From assembly GCA_027014125.1 (NCBI GenBank), contig JALWEI010000020.1, forward strand, positions 1 through 64,000: 64,000 bases of DNA. The letters are read 5' to 3'. The position numbers were made by a program, and so were the translations under genes. Within the stretch, counting starts at the first letter, position 1. Each line of letters opens with the position of its first letter. The notes below the pieces were generated by a model that did no database searches, was not told where the DNA came from, and saw only the letters and a program-made list of their open reading frames with translations. Below are positions 33,245 through 43,458 of this stretch, in pieces. The stretch comes from Acidilobaceae archaeon. GTDB lineage: Archaea > Thermoproteota > Thermoprotei_A > Sulfolobales > Acidilobaceae.

Positions 33245-34407
33245 ATCCATATGAACGCTCCTTTCAGATAATCAAGGTACTCCTCCCCCCTCATTGCATG
33301 GTCGGGGGAGGCTCCTCTTAGCGAGCCTAGTATCCTATAGCTACTGTTAACCGCTAGGGCCGCCCTCGAAACTATCTTGAGGAAGTTCTCCTTTGTCAGG
33401 AAGTAGCTACAGCTGCTGAGGTACGCTATCGTCGATCCTGGTGTCGAGTGTTTTAGGCTCCAGGTGTACGCCCTCTTGTATGCTTTAACCCCCCGGTTTA
33501 CACTATCCTGATCCCCCCGCTGTATGAATGCTGGGGGATCCACCGTTACCGTGTCGAACCTATCCTCAAGCCTCCCTATACTCCATATGCTAGTATTGTA
33601 GATCCTATACCTCTCAACCCTGTTCAGCTCTAGGTTCCTCTTGAGTATCCTGGCCGCGTGTGGATCCTCCTCCACGAATACGACCAGGCTGGCACCCTCC
33701 CTGGCTGCCTGTATACCGAAGGCTCCTGTGTATGAAAAAACGTCTAGGACCTTGCTCCCTACATACCTCTTCAGTTCTAGCCTGTTGATCCTCTGGTCCA
33801 GGAAGAACCCTGTTTTCTGCCCATTTACCACGTCTACTATGAATCTTGCTCCCGCCTCCTCTATGACGACCTCCCGCTTACCCCCGGTAACCCACTCGGC
33901 CACCGGCTCCAGGCCTATGTCCCTTCTGCTCCTCTGTGTGCTCTTGTTGAAGACGTGCCTGGTGCCAGCTATCCTGGATAGGACCCCTGCTATATGGGAT
34001 ATGTGGGGGTCTATGGCCCAGCTGCTGGACTGTAGTACTGCCACATCGTTGTAGATATCTATGATTAGGCCTGAGAGGAGGTCGCCGTCACTGTTAACTA
34101 GCCTCATACCCTGTTCTGGAGTGTAGCCTAGCCTCTCACGAGCCCTATATGCAACCTCTATCCTATCCTCTATAGCCTCCTCGGGGGTGGAGTAGCTACA
34201 CCCACCATGCTCTACAACCCTCACCGCTACCGGGCCCTGGGGCTCCCATAGGCCGCAGGCCTCTAACCCATCCTCGCTGGAGTGCACCTCCACTAGCTCC
34301 CCTGGCTTGGCTGCTCGGCGTGGTTTGACCCATTTCCTGTAGATTATCGCTGATCCTAGCCTCAGCTTCCGTAGACCCACTCCCTCGACTAGGACTTTGA
34401 CGGGCAC
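33241..34407 (-). CDS. RlmI-like rRNA methyltransferase
   Basis: 388 residues. An N-terminal PUA-like domain (GLRKLRLGSAIIYRKWVKPR, with AKPGELVEV) precedes a middle domain with NKSTQRSRRDIGLEP. The SAM-binding core follows: FFLDQRINRLELKRYVGSKVLDVFSYTGAFGIQAA, then the catalytic TVDPPAF and a cysteine in LSSCSYFL. This matches the RlmI family that makes 5-methylcytosine in 23S rRNA. The archaeal target may differ. It follows egsA by 15 bases on the same strand and so is probably co-transcribed with it. Confidence 0.85.
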   Translation of the reverse strand: MPVKVLVEGVGLRKLRLGSAIIYRKWVKPRRAAKPGELVEVHSSEDGLEACGLWEPQGPVAVRVVEHGGCSYSTPEEAIEDRIEVAYRARERLGYTPEQGMRLVNSDGDLLSGLIIDIYNDVAVLQSSSWAIDPHISHIAGVLSRIAGTRHVFNKSTQRSRRDIGLEPVAEWVTGGKREVVIEEAGARFIVDVVNGQKTGFFLDQRINRLELKRYVGSKVLDVFSYTGAFGIQAAREGASLVVFVEEDPHAARILKRNLELNRVERYRIYNTSIWSIGRLEDRFDTVTVDPPAFIQRGDQDSVNRGVKAYKRAYTWSLKHSTPGSTIAYLSSCSYFLTKENFLKIVSRAALAVNSSYRILGSLRGASPDHAMRGEEYLDYLKGAFIWI

Positions 34408-34422
34408 TGTGGCTCCCTGCCG

Positions 34423-35478
34423 CTACTGTATGACTCCTGTGGCTCGTGCAACCTTCTCGGCCGCCTCCCTTGTGAGGCCCTTCTCCCCTAGGATCGTGTA
34501 GCGTTCCGGCCTTATCTTCGCCGCCATTACTAGGGCTTGTATGACCTCCTCGTCCTCTACGCCGATCTCCCTGGCGGTTGTGGGGGCTCCGGCCTCTTGC
34601 ATCAGCTTCTTGATCCTCCTCCACTTCAGGCCGTGTATGTATGACATCATTATGGTTCCCACGCCCACCGCTTCCCCGTGGAGGGGCTTCCTCTTCGCGA
34701 TCATTGTTAGGGCGTGTGCGAATAGGTGCTCTGAGCCGCTGGCTGGCCTAGAGCTTCCTGCTATACACATAGCGACCCCGCTGCTTACCAGCGCCTCTAG
34801 GAGGACCCTGTATCCCTCTAGCGTGCCTAGCCCGATCTCCCTGGCGTATGATGCAACGTGTCTAGCGCTCATTAGGGCTAGGCTGGCGGCGTACTCGCCG
34901 TAGTACTCTCCCCGTAGCTTGTGTGCCAGCCTCCAGTCCCTCACCGCCGTGAACTTGCCTATTAGGTCTCCGAATCCTGCTATGTTGTACCTCTTCGGGG
35001 CTTTGGAGATCACGTCTACGTCCAGTATAATTATGTCGGGGGGCCTGGCCCTCCTGGATATGGGTCTATCGAACCCCTTGAGGCTGGCGAATGGCGATGT
35101 TATGCCGTCGTGGCTAGCCACGGTGGGTAGGCTGATGAAGCCGGCCCCCGCCCGGCTGGAGGCGTACTTTGCTATGTCTATCGAGCGGCCCCCGCCGAGG
35201 CCAACTAGGACCTTCACACCCCTCTGACCTGCCTCCCCGGCTACCCTCTCCGCCGTTTCTACGGTCGCATCACTAACAACTATACTATCGACACTAAACC
35301 CTGCCTCCTCGAGGGACTGCCTTACCCTGGGGTAGTATAGGCTGTGTACCCTAGGCCCGGTTACAACCAGTATAGACGCCCCCCGGGGGTACAGCTGGGA
35401 GGCGTATCCCCCGACCTCTCCTATAACGCCCCTGCCAACCACGACCTTACGCGGCAGGTCTATGACGTGCCTATCCAT
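34423..35478 (-). CDS. egsA: sn-Glycerol-1-phosphate dehydrogenase
   Basis: About 351 residues. This enzyme reduces dihydroxyacetone phosphate to sn-glycerol-1-phosphate, setting the archaeal lipid stereochemistry. The NAD(P)-binding part has VLVGLGGGRSIDIAKYAS and ISLPTVASHDGITSPFAS. Metal ligands are in AGFGDLIGKF, SGSEHLFAHAL and KPLHGEAVGVG. ATG at 35478 (MDRHVIDLPRKVVVG) is chosen because family similarity starts there; the open frame reaches 35544 across the promoter. It is divergent from psmB through a 94-base spacer with TATA-like elements on both strands (about 35520-35535). Confidence 0.95.
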   Translation of the reverse strand: MDRHVIDLPRKVVVGRGVIGEVGGYASQLYPRGASILVVTGPRVHSLYYPRVRQSLEEAGFSVDSIVVSDATVETAERVAGEAGQRGVKVLVGLGGGRSIDIAKYASSRAGAGFISLPTVASHDGITSPFASLKGFDRPISRRARPPDIIILDVDVISKAPKRYNIAGFGDLIGKFTAVRDWRLAHKLRGEYYGEYAASLALMSARHVASYAREIGLGTLEGYRVLLEALVSSGVAMCIAGSSRPASGSEHLFAHALTMIAKRKPLHGEAVGVGTIMMSYIHGLKWRRIKKLMQEAGAPTTAREIGVEDEEVIQALVMAAKIRPERYTILGEKGLTREAAEKVARATGVIQ

Positions 35479-35572
35479 CCCGCATGCTGCCCCCGTGCAG
35501 GGGTTGTATACTACGATAAGCCTATAATGGCTTATAGGAGCCATTATCCCGGTTGGAGGGGTTTAAGGAGGC

Positions 35573-36205
35573 ATGTATCCTGACTGGGTAGGAGCCGAGG
35601 GCAGGGCTGTGAAGGCGATCCACGGCACCACCACCGTGGGCCTGATAGCCGGGGACTACACCATACTAGCGGCGGACAAGAGGGCCACCGCTGGCATGCT
35701 GATAGCCAGCAGGACCGTTAAGAAGATAGTAAAGCTCACCGATTACTCCGCGATGACAGTCTCCGGCCTGGTGGCTGATGCACAGGCCCTAGCGGAGCTA
35801 GTTAGGGAGGAGACAAGGCTCTACGAGCTAACCAATGGTGTCAGGCTAAGCGTGAGGGGGATAGCGACCCTACTGTCAAACCTGCTATTCTCCTCCAAGT
35901 GGTTCCCCTACCTGGTCCAGCTGATCGTTGGGGGCTACGATACTAGGCCCAGGCTCTACACTCTAGACCCCTACGGCAGCCTAACGGAGGAGACTTACAC
36001 GGCCACAGGCTCCGGGTCCCCGGTAGCCTACGGCGTCCTCGAGGACAGCTACAGGGAGGACCTAGACCTCGAGGAGGCCGTAAAGGTTGCAGTTAGCGCA
36101 GTGAAATCAGCTATAAGGAGGGACGTTGCTACCGGGGACGGCGTCGACGTCGTGATAATAGGCAGGAACCTGTACGAGGAAAGGTTTATACCCTTTAAGG
36201 GGTAA
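35573..36205 (+). CDS. psmB: Proteasome beta subunit
   Basis: 210 residues, Ntn hydrolase. Autocleavage after HG18 exposes catalytic T19 (GTTTVGL). The catalytic triad partners are visible in AGDYTILAADKRATAG (Asp and Lys), and GSGSPVAYGVLE carries the conserved Ser. All active-site residues are present, so this is a catalytic rather than inactive beta form. The 18-residue propeptide is short. AAGGAGG immediately before the ATG is a strong ribosome site. Followed by hairpins and the fttA gene. Confidence 0.95.
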   Translation: MYPDWVGAEGRAVKAIHGTTTVGLIAGDYTILAADKRATAGMLIASRTVKKIVKLTDYSAMTVSGLVADAQALAELVREETRLYELTNGVRLSVRGIATLLSNLLFSSKWFPYLVQLIVGGYDTRPRLYTLDPYGSLTEETYTATGSGSPVAYGVLEDSYREDLDLEEAVKVAVSAVKSAIRRDVATGDGVDVVIIGRNLYEERFIPFKG

Positions 36206-36226
36206 CACCAGCCCCTTGGGGCAGAG

Positions 36227-36251
36227 CAGGGGGTAGCTCCTCAGCCCCCTG
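36227..36251 (+). terminator. GC-rich hairpin between psmB and fttA
   Basis: CAGGGGG (36227-36233) pairs perfectly with CCCCCTG (36245-36251) around an 11-base loop. A smaller palindrome GCCCCTTGGGGC precedes it at 36211-36222. No T-run follows, so it is not a classical intrinsic terminator. It may act in psmB 3' end formation or as a leader structure of fttA. Confidence 0.4.
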
Positions 36252-36278
36252 GATAGGGCCTAGGATCCCTCCTAGAGG

Positions 36279-38318
36279 ATGGGTAATGTAGGTGACGCGA
36301 TATTGGCGGCTCAGGAGGCTAGAAGGGTCCAAGCCACCCTCGACAGCAGGAAGAGGCTAATCCTCGAGATCTACAAGGTCCTAGGAGGAGCCGATATAAC
36401 CAGCATAGAATTCGAGGGCCCCGAGATAGCTGTCTACGTCAGGAACCCCCGCTACCTGCTCGAGATCGAGGACAAGATCAAGGAGCTAGCCAAGAAGATC
36501 AGGAAGAGGGTCGTGGTGAGGACAGACCCCAAGTCCAGGAGAAGCCAGAACGAGACCAAGAAGTACATAGTAGAGCACGCACCAGACGAGGCGGGTATAG
36601 ACACGGAGAACATGCTATTCGACGAGGTCCTCGGGGAGGTCAGGGTCCTAGCTGATAAGCCCGGCCTGCTACTTGGAAAGAACAGGGCATTCAGGAACCA
36701 GGTCCTCGCAGAGACCGGGTGGAGGCTGGAGGTCTATAGGAAGCCCCCGCTGAGGAGCTCCACCCTCAACTCTATACTAAGCCACCTATTCAGGGCATCA
36801 GCGGAGAGGAAGAAGGCCCTGAGGGAGATAGGAGAGAGGATCTTCAGGGATACACTAGTCGGCACCAAGTACATCAGGCTAATAGGACTAGGTAGCTTCG
36901 GCGAGGTGGGGAGATCTGCAATACTTCTAGATACCGGGGAGAGCAAGGTCCTGCTAGACGCTGGGGCCGCGCCCACGGGATTCGGCCCCTCAGCGTTCCC
37001 ATACTTCATGGCGCCCGAGTTCAGGATAGAGGAGCTCGACGCGGTTGTCATAAGCCACGCCCACCTGGACCACGTTGGCATGCTACCCCTTCTCTACAAG
37101 TACGGCTTCCGCGGCCCCGTCTACGCTACCCCGCCGACGAGGGACATAATGCTACTAGTCTTGAAGGACTATATAGAGCTGGCGAAGAGGGAGGGCGTCG
37201 AGCCGGTTTACGAGTTGAGGGACGTGCAGACTATGCTAACCCGTACTATAGTCGTCAATTATAATACTGTAACAGATGTAGCCCCTGATATAAAGCTGAC
37301 CTTTACCAATGCCGGCCACATACTTGGCAGCTCCCTGGTCCACCTCCATATAGGCCAGGGGCTCTTCAACGTACTCTACACAGCCGATTTCAAGTACTAT
37401 AGGATCAAGGGGGACACCAGCGTGAGGCTGCTCCCCCCAGCCAACGACGAGTTCCACAGGGTCGAGGCCATGATAATGGAGGCTACCTACGGCGCCACCG
37501 AGACCCAGCCCAGGCACGTGGCCGAGGAGGACCTGATAAGGATGATCAATAAGGTGTATGAGAACCGTGGCAAGATCCTGATACCGGTCATGGCCGTTGG
37601 TAGAGGCCAGGAGATACTGGTAGTCATAAACAGGGCGCTCAAGGAGGGGAAGATCCCGGAGATACCTGTCTATGTAGACGGCATGGTCTACGAGGTCACG
37701 GCAATCTACACGGCATACCCGGAGCTACTAGCCAAGCCAATACGGGATCTTATACTATACCACGGGGAGAACCCGTTCCTAGGGCCAACTACCGTTTACG
37801 TGAACGACCAGCAGGGCAGGGACGAGGTCAAGTATAGCGAGGGCCCCGCAGTTATACTAGCAACCAGCGGCATGATGACTGGGGGCCCCGTCATAGACTA
37901 CTTCAAGCACCTAGCGGAGGATAGCAGGAACGTGCTAGCATTCGTAAGCTACCAGGCCCAGGGAACCCTGGGTAGACGCCTAATGGAGGGCGAGAGGGAG
38001 ATACAGATGGAGGAGAACGGCCACCTGAAGACTATAAAGGTCAACATGGAGGTGGTTAGGATAGAAGGCTTCACAGGCCACTCCACAAGGAGCGAGCTAC
38101 AAATGTACCTTAGGTACCTAAAGCCGAAGCCTAGGACTATACTCCTCAACCACGGCGAGCCCCCAGCCCTACTGAGCCTAGCATCAGCGATAAAGACGAA
38201 GTGGAGTAGGATGGGGTTCGAGTCCCCACCAGAGGTTATAGTGCCGGAGAACCTGGAGTCTGTCAGGGTCTACCCTAGGAGCTATAAGCTCCATGCAGGT
38301 GTAGCGTACACCCCCTAG
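36279..38318 (+). CDS. fttA: KH/beta-CASP transcription termination nuclease (aCPSF1/FttA)
   Basis: 679 residues. Two N-terminal KH-like RNA-binding domains (about 1-175) precede a metallo-beta-lactamase core with HAHLDH at 260-265. The beta-CASP domain follows, with TYGATETQPRH, VMAVGRGQEILVVI and TSGMMTGGPV. C-terminal metal ligands are in EGFTGHSTRSEL and LNHGEPPA. Known homologues cleave nascent RNA behind RNA polymerase and terminate transcription in archaea. ATG at 36279 follows GAGGATGGG; the GG before it is a weak ribosome site. The psmB-fttA order is frequent in crenarchaea as I recall. Confidence 0.95.
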   Translation: MGNVGDAILAAQEARRVQATLDSRKRLILEIYKVLGGADITSIEFEGPEIAVYVRNPRYLLEIEDKIKELAKKIRKRVVVRTDPKSRRSQNETKKYIVEHAPDEAGIDTENMLFDEVLGEVRVLADKPGLLLGKNRAFRNQVLAETGWRLEVYRKPPLRSSTLNSILSHLFRASAERKKALREIGERIFRDTLVGTKYIRLIGLGSFGEVGRSAILLDTGESKVLLDAGAAPTGFGPSAFPYFMAPEFRIEELDAVVISHAHLDHVGMLPLLYKYGFRGPVYATPPTRDIMLLVLKDYIELAKREGVEPVYELRDVQTMLTRTIVVNYNTVTDVAPDIKLTFTNAGHILGSSLVHLHIGQGLFNVLYTADFKYYRIKGDTSVRLLPPANDEFHRVEAMIMEATYGATETQPRHVAEEDLIRMINKVYENRGKILIPVMAVGRGQEILVVINRALKEGKIPEIPVYVDGMVYEVTAIYTAYPELLAKPIRDLILYHGENPFLGPTTVYVNDQQGRDEVKYSEGPAVILATSGMMTGGPVIDYFKHLAEDSRNVLAFVSYQAQGTLGRRLMEGEREIQMEENGHLKTIKVNMEVVRIEGFTGHSTRSELQMYLRYLKPKPRTILLNHGEPPALLSLASAIKTKWSRMGFESPPEVIVPENLESVRVYPRSYKLHAGVAYTP

Positions 38319-38391
38319 CGCACCCCCCCCCCTTAGACTAGGTAGGAGTGTTAATGGAAGGGCTTGGTAAAGAATGGGGCCCGGTGGGCCT

Positions 38392-38649
38392 CTACCTTCT
38401 TCTCTTACGCTTCACTGGCGCCACTTTTTTGATTATAGTCCTCCTCTCGTCGGTGATCCTTAGTATTATCTCCGCGTTGCCGTTCGTCTCAATTGTTATG
38501 ATCTCGTCGGTGATCTGTGTGCCACAGGCCGGGCACTTGTAGTACCTTATCAGCCTTCTGTGGCCGTTGCTCGACTTCTCCGTCTCTAGCGTGTACTCCA
38601 TTGGGATCTTACATCTTGGGCACAGCACCAGTTTCCCATTGCTCCCCAT
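38392..38649 (-). CDS. Small zinc-ribbon protein
   Basis: 85 residues from ATG at 38649 (GGTGCAGGAAGC upstream). One zinc ribbon is formed by CPRC and CPAC, separated by about 29 residues (KIPMEYTLETEKSSNGHRRL lies between). A strand-rich part follows, then a very basic end VKRKRRR. It resembles small archaeal RNA- or polymerase-associated zinc ribbons, but no specific partner is identified. It is convergent with fttA across 73 bases that include a run of ten C (38323-38332). Confidence 0.75.
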   Translation of the reverse strand: MGSNGKLVLCPRCKIPMEYTLETEKSSNGHRRLIRYYKCPACGTQITDEIITIETNGNAEIILRITDERRTIIKKVAPVKRKRRR

Positions 38650-38876
38650 AGCTTCCTGCACCCCTCTCCTAGGCCCTGGGCCACCCATCCCCTGCTTGGG
38701 GAGGGGCTATGGCCTCTCTGAGGCATCCTGATGTCTAGCTGCCCGTTGCCTGCCCCAGTCTTCATGTATAACACTACTAGCATGCCAGGCTTATAAGTGT
38801 CATACCGCCTAGCCTATTAGCCCTTAAATGCCGCTTCGCGGGCATGCGGGCCTCTTAGAGGACGAGGTGTGCAGGT

Positions 38877-40121
38877 GTGGAGGACTATAAGGTAAAGGAT
38901 CTTGGCCTAGCCGAGGAGGGCAGGATTCAGCTAGACTGGGCTGAGATGCACATGCCGGTTCTTGTCCGGCTGAGGGAGTCTAGGCGGGGCGAGGAGCCGC
39001 TGAAGGGGGTCAAGGTCTCCGCCGTCCTTCACGTGACCAAGGAGACGGGGGTCCTTATGAGGACTCTTAAAGCGTGGGGGGCCGAGGTGTACCTAGCCGC
39101 TAGTAACCCGCTTTCCACCCAGGATAGCGTGGCCGCTGCACTTGTGGAGGAGGGCGTGCACGTGTATGCCTGGAGGGGCATGTCTACCGAGGAGTATTTC
39201 CAGGCAATTAGGAGGGTTGCCGAGGCTAGCCCAGACCTCGTCATAGATGACGGCGGGGATCTGCACGTACTCCTTAACAGGGAGCTGAGGGATATAGCTA
39301 AGGGTGTCATAGGCGGCGCCGAGGAGACTACTACTGGCGTGATAAGGCTTAAGGCACTGGAGAGGGAGGGAGAACTCCTCTATCCCGTCGTAGCAGTTAA
39401 CAATGCCATGACCAAGTTCATGTTCGATAACAGGTATGGTACCGGGCAGAGTACCGTGGACGGCATACTTAGGGCCACTAACATACTCCTAGCGGGCAAG
39501 GTAGCTGTAGTGGCAGGGTATGGATGGGTAGGCAGGGGCATAGCCCTCCGCCTCAGGGGCATGGGTGCTAGGGTAATCGTGACGGAGGTCGACCCCATAA
39601 GGGCCCTGGAGGCCGTTATGGACGGGTTCGACGTGATGACAATGATTGAGGCCGCCAGAGTTGGGGACATATTCGTCACGGCTACCGGTAACAGGGACGT
39701 GATCAGGAGGGAGCATATGGAGGTAATGAAGGACGGGGCGATCCTAGCCAACTCGGGCCACTTCAACGTAGAGATCAACATAAACGACCTAGAATCCCTG
39801 GCAGAGTCGAAGAGGGTGATACGGGGTAGCGTGACGGAGTACAGGCTCAAGGATGGCAGAAGACTCTACCTACTAGCAGAAGGGAGGCTAGTCAACCTGG
39901 TGGCAGCGGAGGGGCACCCAAGCGAGGTGATGGATATGAGCTTCTCAAACCAAGCACTTGCGCTACTCTACCTGCTAGAGAATAGGGGCAGACTAGAGCC
40001 CAGGGTCTACGAGGTCCCCAGGAGCCAGGATGAGCAGGTTGCTCGCCTAAAACTAGAGTCTATGGGCATCAGGATAGATGAGCTCACAGAGGAGCAGAGG
40101 AGATACCTAAGCCAGGCCTAG
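38877..40121 (+). CDS. ahcY: Adenosylhomocysteinase
   Basis: 414 residues. It splits S-adenosylhomocysteine to adenosine and homocysteine, relieving inhibition of methyltransferases. The NAD-binding Rossmann motif is [30 protein letters not shown]. Substrate residues are in [29 protein letters not shown] and GHFNVEI. The C-terminus ends at RYLSQA, without the long tail of bacterial and eukaryal forms, as in archaea. GTG at 38877 has GAGGTG upstream. An A-box-like CCTTAAAT lies at 38821-38828. Confidence 0.95.
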   Translation: MEDYKVKDLGLAEEGRIQLDWAEMHMPVLVRLRESRRGEEPLKGVKVSAVLHVTKETGVLMRTLKAWGAEVYLAASNPLSTQDSVAAALVEEGVHVYAWRGMSTEEYFQAIRRVAEASPDLVIDDGGDLHVLLNRELRDIAKGVIGGAEETTTGVIRLKALEREGELLYPVVAVNNAMTKFMFDNRYGTGQSTVDGILRATNILLAGKVAVVAGYGWVGRGIALRLRGMGARVIVTEVDPIRALEAVMDGFDVMTMIEAARVGDIFVTATGNRDVIRREHMEVMKDGAILANSGHFNVEININDLESLAESKRVIRGSVTEYRLKDGRRLYLLAEGRLVNLVAAEGHPSEVMDMSFSNQALALLYLLENRGRLEPRVYEVPRSQDEQVARLKLESMGIRIDELTEEQRRYLSQA

Positions 40122-40984
40122 TATCTGATAGCGAGCACAATGCCCAATACCGCTAGGCCAGCCGCTATAGCATGCACAAGCCTCACTTTCTCCCCGCTCT
40201 CCCCAGATAGCACAGCCGCTAGGACTGCCGTGTGGACAGGGAAGAGGCTTATGAAGACCAGCGCCTCCACCACTGGAACCATGCTCAACGCAGTGTACCT
40301 GAAGAGCTGTGCGGATGTGACAACCAGCGCCGAGAGGACGGCTAGGAACATCCCCCTGCCACGCAGCCTACCCGGCTTATAGGATCTCCCAACCATGGCT
40401 AGTGGCACCGGTATAGCCGCGGTGTAGGATATCGCCGCGCCCAGTATGGGCGATCCGCTCGATGCACCCGCGTATCTGACTGCGACTGACGATATGGAGA
40501 AGATCAGTGTCGCCGCCAGGCCAGCCGCCAGCCCCTTCCTCCTGCTAACACCCTGGAGCGGGGCGCCCGAGGGCTTGTCCGCTGCTAGGAATACCGCTAG
40601 TGCAACTAGGATAGCACCCGCTACCTTGCCTATTGTTAGGTCCTCGCCTAGGAGTAGCCAGGCTAGGAAGCTGCTGAGTACTATGACCGGTGATACTATG
40701 ACTGCCGCGCTGCTGGCTCCGAGCCCTGTTATAGCAGTGTAGAAGAGGTAGCGTGCAACTCCGAAGTGTATTAGGCCTATCGCCGCGAAGATCAGTGCTG
40801 GCCCTGGGGGTGGTATCTGCTCCCCTACCAGGACGCCCGTCAGCCATAGGTATGGCGCGCCTACGAGTAGGCTGACTAGGACTAGCATGCTCCTCTCCAC
40901 GTGCTTCGACGCCATCCTGGTCAGCACGTCGCTTAGCGCGAAGCTGAATCCCGATGCGAATGCCAGCAGGTAGCCTAGCTCCAC
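40118..40984 (-). CDS. EamA/DMT-family transporter (second copy)
   Basis: 288 residues with about ten helices in two EamA repeats. [23 protein letters not shown] opens the first repeat and [25 protein letters not shown] the second. The [26 protein letters not shown] motif is typical of the family. Substrate unknown. Convergent with ahcY (4-base overlap of the ends). Only distantly similar by eye to the EamA protein at 11987-12862. Confidence 0.85.
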   Translation of the reverse strand: MELGYLLAFASGFSFALSDVLTRMASKHVERSMLVLVSLLVGAPYLWLTGVLVGEQIPPPGPALIFAAIGLIHFGVARYLFYTAITGLGASSAAVIVSPVIVLSSFLAWLLLGEDLTIGKVAGAILVALAVFLAADKPSGAPLQGVSRRKGLAAGLAATLIFSISSVAVRYAGASSGSPILGAAISYTAAIPVPLAMVGRSYKPGRLRGRGMFLAVLSALVVTSAQLFRYTALSMVPVVEALVFISLFPVHTAVLAAVLSGESGEKVRLVHAIAAGLAVLGIVLAIRY

Positions 40985-41084
40985 CCTTGCGCCCCTACCC
41001 CCTATACATCTAAACCCGATATATAACCGGTCCTGGCTCTACCCTATAACCCTCAATGCCACCATAGATACCATGGGGGCAGGC

Positions 41085-41498
41085 ATGGCTAGGGTCGAGT
41101 CGACTAGTATAAGAGTGTCAACCTCCTCAAGGTTCCAGCTGGTTGATATTACGGCCAGGATACAGGAGTGGCTAGCAACAATCAATGCCGGCGATGGCAT
41201 ACTACTCGTCTATAGCCCACATACCACCGCGGGGGTTATAGTGAACGAGGCTGAGCCAGGCCTAATGGAGGATATACTAGACCTCCTACGTGAGATAACA
41301 AGGCCCGGGGGAGGATGGAGGCATAATAGGATAGACGATAACGCCCATGCACACCTAGCCCAGGTCCTAGTAGGCGATAGCAGGGTGATCCCGGTAGCCA
41401 GGGGCTCGCTTGCGCTGGGCACATGGCAGCGTGTGATGCTTCTGGAGATGGATGGGCCTAGGAGTAGGAGGCTCAACCTAGTCTATATAGGCTCCTAG
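41085..41498 (+). CDS. YjbQ/UPF0047 family protein
   Basis: About 137 residues. Family hallmarks are VYSPHTTAGVIVNEAEPGLMEDI, the HNRIDDNAHAHLAQVLVG segment with its histidines, and GTWQRVMLLEMDGPRSRRL. Members bind metal through these histidines and have been described as having thiamine-phosphate synthase side activity; the physiological role is unsettled. ATG at 41085 is preferred over ATG 41073 because GGGGGCAGG lies immediately upstream. Confidence 0.88.
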   Translation: MARVESTSIRVSTSSRFQLVDITARIQEWLATINAGDGILLVYSPHTTAGVIVNEAEPGLMEDILDLLREITRPGGGWRHNRIDDNAHAHLAQVLVGDSRVIPVARGSLALGTWQRVMLLEMDGPRSRRLNLVYIGS

Positions 41499-41613
41499 CC
41501 GCCCGGCCTCCAGTGGGATGACGATCACCCCGAACAGGGTGACTGGGACCCTATCTGGTAGGGGATGACCTGGTGGCGGCTGTCCGACCCGCCCATCCGA
41601 GAGGGGTATAGTA

Positions 41614-43458
41614 GTGGAGGAACCGGTGTTCCCCTACAAGGAGTTCAGGGCTGGGCAGAGGGAGCTGGCGGAGGCTGTGGCTAGGACGGTTAGTAGAGGG
41701 GGCGTGCTTGCTGTAAGGGCTCCCACCGGTTTCGGGAAGACCGCTGCGGTCATCTACGGCCACCTCCTGGCCAAGGCGAGTAAGGTCCTCTTCCTTGTCA
41801 GGACAGTTAACGAGGTTGAGCCGGTTGTCAGAGAGTTGAGGAGGTTTGGTGTTAGCTATACTGTCTTGGTCTCTCCTCGGAGGACATGCCCCCTACTCCG
41901 GGGGGCTCCTGGCCATGTGCCTGCGGAGGACTTCTGGGAGAATTGTAGGATAGCGAGGCTTCGTGGTGCCTGCCCCTACTATATGGAGGTCGAGTCCATA
42001 GACCCTGGCATGGCTTCATCGGTCCTCTCAAGTGGTTCTAGCTCCTTATCAGGCCTTAGACTTATAGGTTCCAAGCTAGGTGCGTGCCCCTTCTTCACAG
42101 CTAGGAGGCTGATTGAGGACGTGGACTTCATCATAGCGACGTACCCCTACTTCTTTAAGAAGGAGTTGTTCGACTATGCAGTGGCTGAGATGGGCGTGTC
42201 TTACGGGGATCTCAGTGTTGTGATCGATGAGGCCCACTCTATACTCTCGATCCACTCGATAACCGAGAGGAGCCTTACCCTAGAGATGCTGGAGAGGGCT
42301 GTTGAGGAGGTTAAGACTAGGGTACCCGAGTATAAGGATGTTGTAGAGAGCCTGGACTCTCTTAAAGGCGTCATATCGAGCCTAGCTAGGAGGCGCGTCA
42401 GGGGGCTTAGGCTGGTTGAGAAGGAGATAGTGCTAGAGGCTCTGGGAGACCACCAGCTTATACTTGACGCCGCGGAGGAGTCACGGTTTAGGGCTGCCAG
42501 CGAGGCGCTTGCTAGCGGTGATGCGTCGAGCGTGGTATCGGTAAGGAGCCCACTGTACTCCGTATCATTGTGGATTGAGACCGTTGTGCTAGACGATTCT
42601 AGGGTGTTCTATAGCGGGGAGGGGAGGCCCTCTCTACTAGCCACTCTTCTTGATCCCGCCCTGATAGCTAGGGAGCCCCTAGAGTCTGTGTATAGCGCTG
42701 TGTTGATGAGTGGCACTCTTCCTCCCCATGGCTTCTTGAGTAGGATAATCGGGATCAAGAGGGACATAGAGTATCTGGATCTATCCATGGCTAGTAGGGC
42801 GGAGAGGGGGGTTGTATACACTGCTGTGGCGTCCGACGTCTCGACTAGGTATGTGGAGAGGAATAGGGTTACATATTCTAGGATAGCCTCCTACATTAAC
42901 GTGATTAATACAAGGCTTCCTGGGCCCAAACTTGTCGTCTACCCAAGCTATGAGGTTATGCGTAGTATCCTCGACAAGATGCCTGCTGGCGTTGAGATGT
43001 ATGTAGAGGATAGGGGTACTAGTATAGACTCTCTCAGCGAGTCCTTGTCTCCGGGTAATCGTGTGTTGATCAACGCGGTGGCTGGCGGGAAGCTTGTGGA
43101 GGGCGTTGAGTTCACGGTTAATGGCCGTAGCATTGTCAGGGTTGTGATCGTTGTTGGTGTGCCCTTCCCTCAGCCTGATGATTATACTAGGGAGCAGCTC
43201 CAGATAGTCTCTTCGAGGCTGGGTGAGGATGGGGGTAGGGACTATGTTTACAGGTATCTGACCATGGTTAAGGTTAAGCAGGCCCTGGGTAGGGCTCGTA
43301 GGAGTCCTGAGGATAGGGCTGCGTTCTTCCTACTGGACTATAGGTACCTTCGGAAGGATCTGAGGTCCATGCTAGGCCTTAGGTATGATAGGGTATTCAA
43401 GGGTGTGTATGGGCTGGCCTCCGCATTGCTGGAGGCTTCCCGTGTTTTGTCTGGTTAG
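41614..43458 (+). CDS. XPD/Rad3-type DNA helicase
   Basis: 614 residues, superfamily 2 5'-3' helicase. It shows the entry motif FRAGQRELAEAV, Walker A APTGFGKTAAV, and an iron-sulfur domain with four cysteines (RRTCPLL, ENCRIARLRGACPYY, GACPFF). DEAH follows in VIDEAHSIL, then LMSGTLPP, and the motif VI region KVKQALGRARR. All residues needed for the 4Fe-4S cluster and ATPase appear present. Archaeal XPD unwinds DNA in repair. GTG at 41614 is used. Its end overlaps the convergent gene by four bases. Confidence 0.92.
   Translation: MEEPVFPYKEFRAGQRELAEAVARTVSRGGVLAVRAPTGFGKTAAVIYGHLLAKASKVLFLVRTVNEVEPVVRELRRFGVSYTVLVSPRRTCPLLRGAPGHVPAEDFWENCRIARLRGACPYYMEVESIDPGMASSVLSSGSSSLSGLRLIGSKLGACPFFTARRLIEDVDFIIATYPYFFKKELFDYAVAEMGVSYGDLSVVIDEAHSILSIHSITERSLTLEMLERAVEEVKTRVPEYKDVVESLDSLKGVISSLARRRVRGLRLVEKEIVLEALGDHQLILDAAEESRFRAASEALASGDASSVVSVRSPLYSVSLWIETVVLDDSRVFYSGEGRPSLLATLLDPALIAREPLESVYSAVLMSGTLPPHGFLSRIIGIKRDIEYLDLSMASRAERGVVYTAVASDVSTRYVERNRVTYSRIASYINVINTRLPGPKLVVYPSYEVMRSILDKMPAGVEMYVEDRGTSIDSLSESLSPGNRVLINAVAGGKLVEGVEFTVNGRSIVRVVIVVGVPFPQPDDYTREQLQIVSSRLGEDGGRDYVYRYLTMVKVKQALGRARRSPEDRAAFFLLDYRYLRKDLRSMLGLRYDRVFKGVYGLASALLEASRVLSG

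Noticed and set aside
38323-38332. Run of ten C after fttA
   Set aside because: A simple homopolymer in a spacer; could be a sequencing-length artefact and shows no function.
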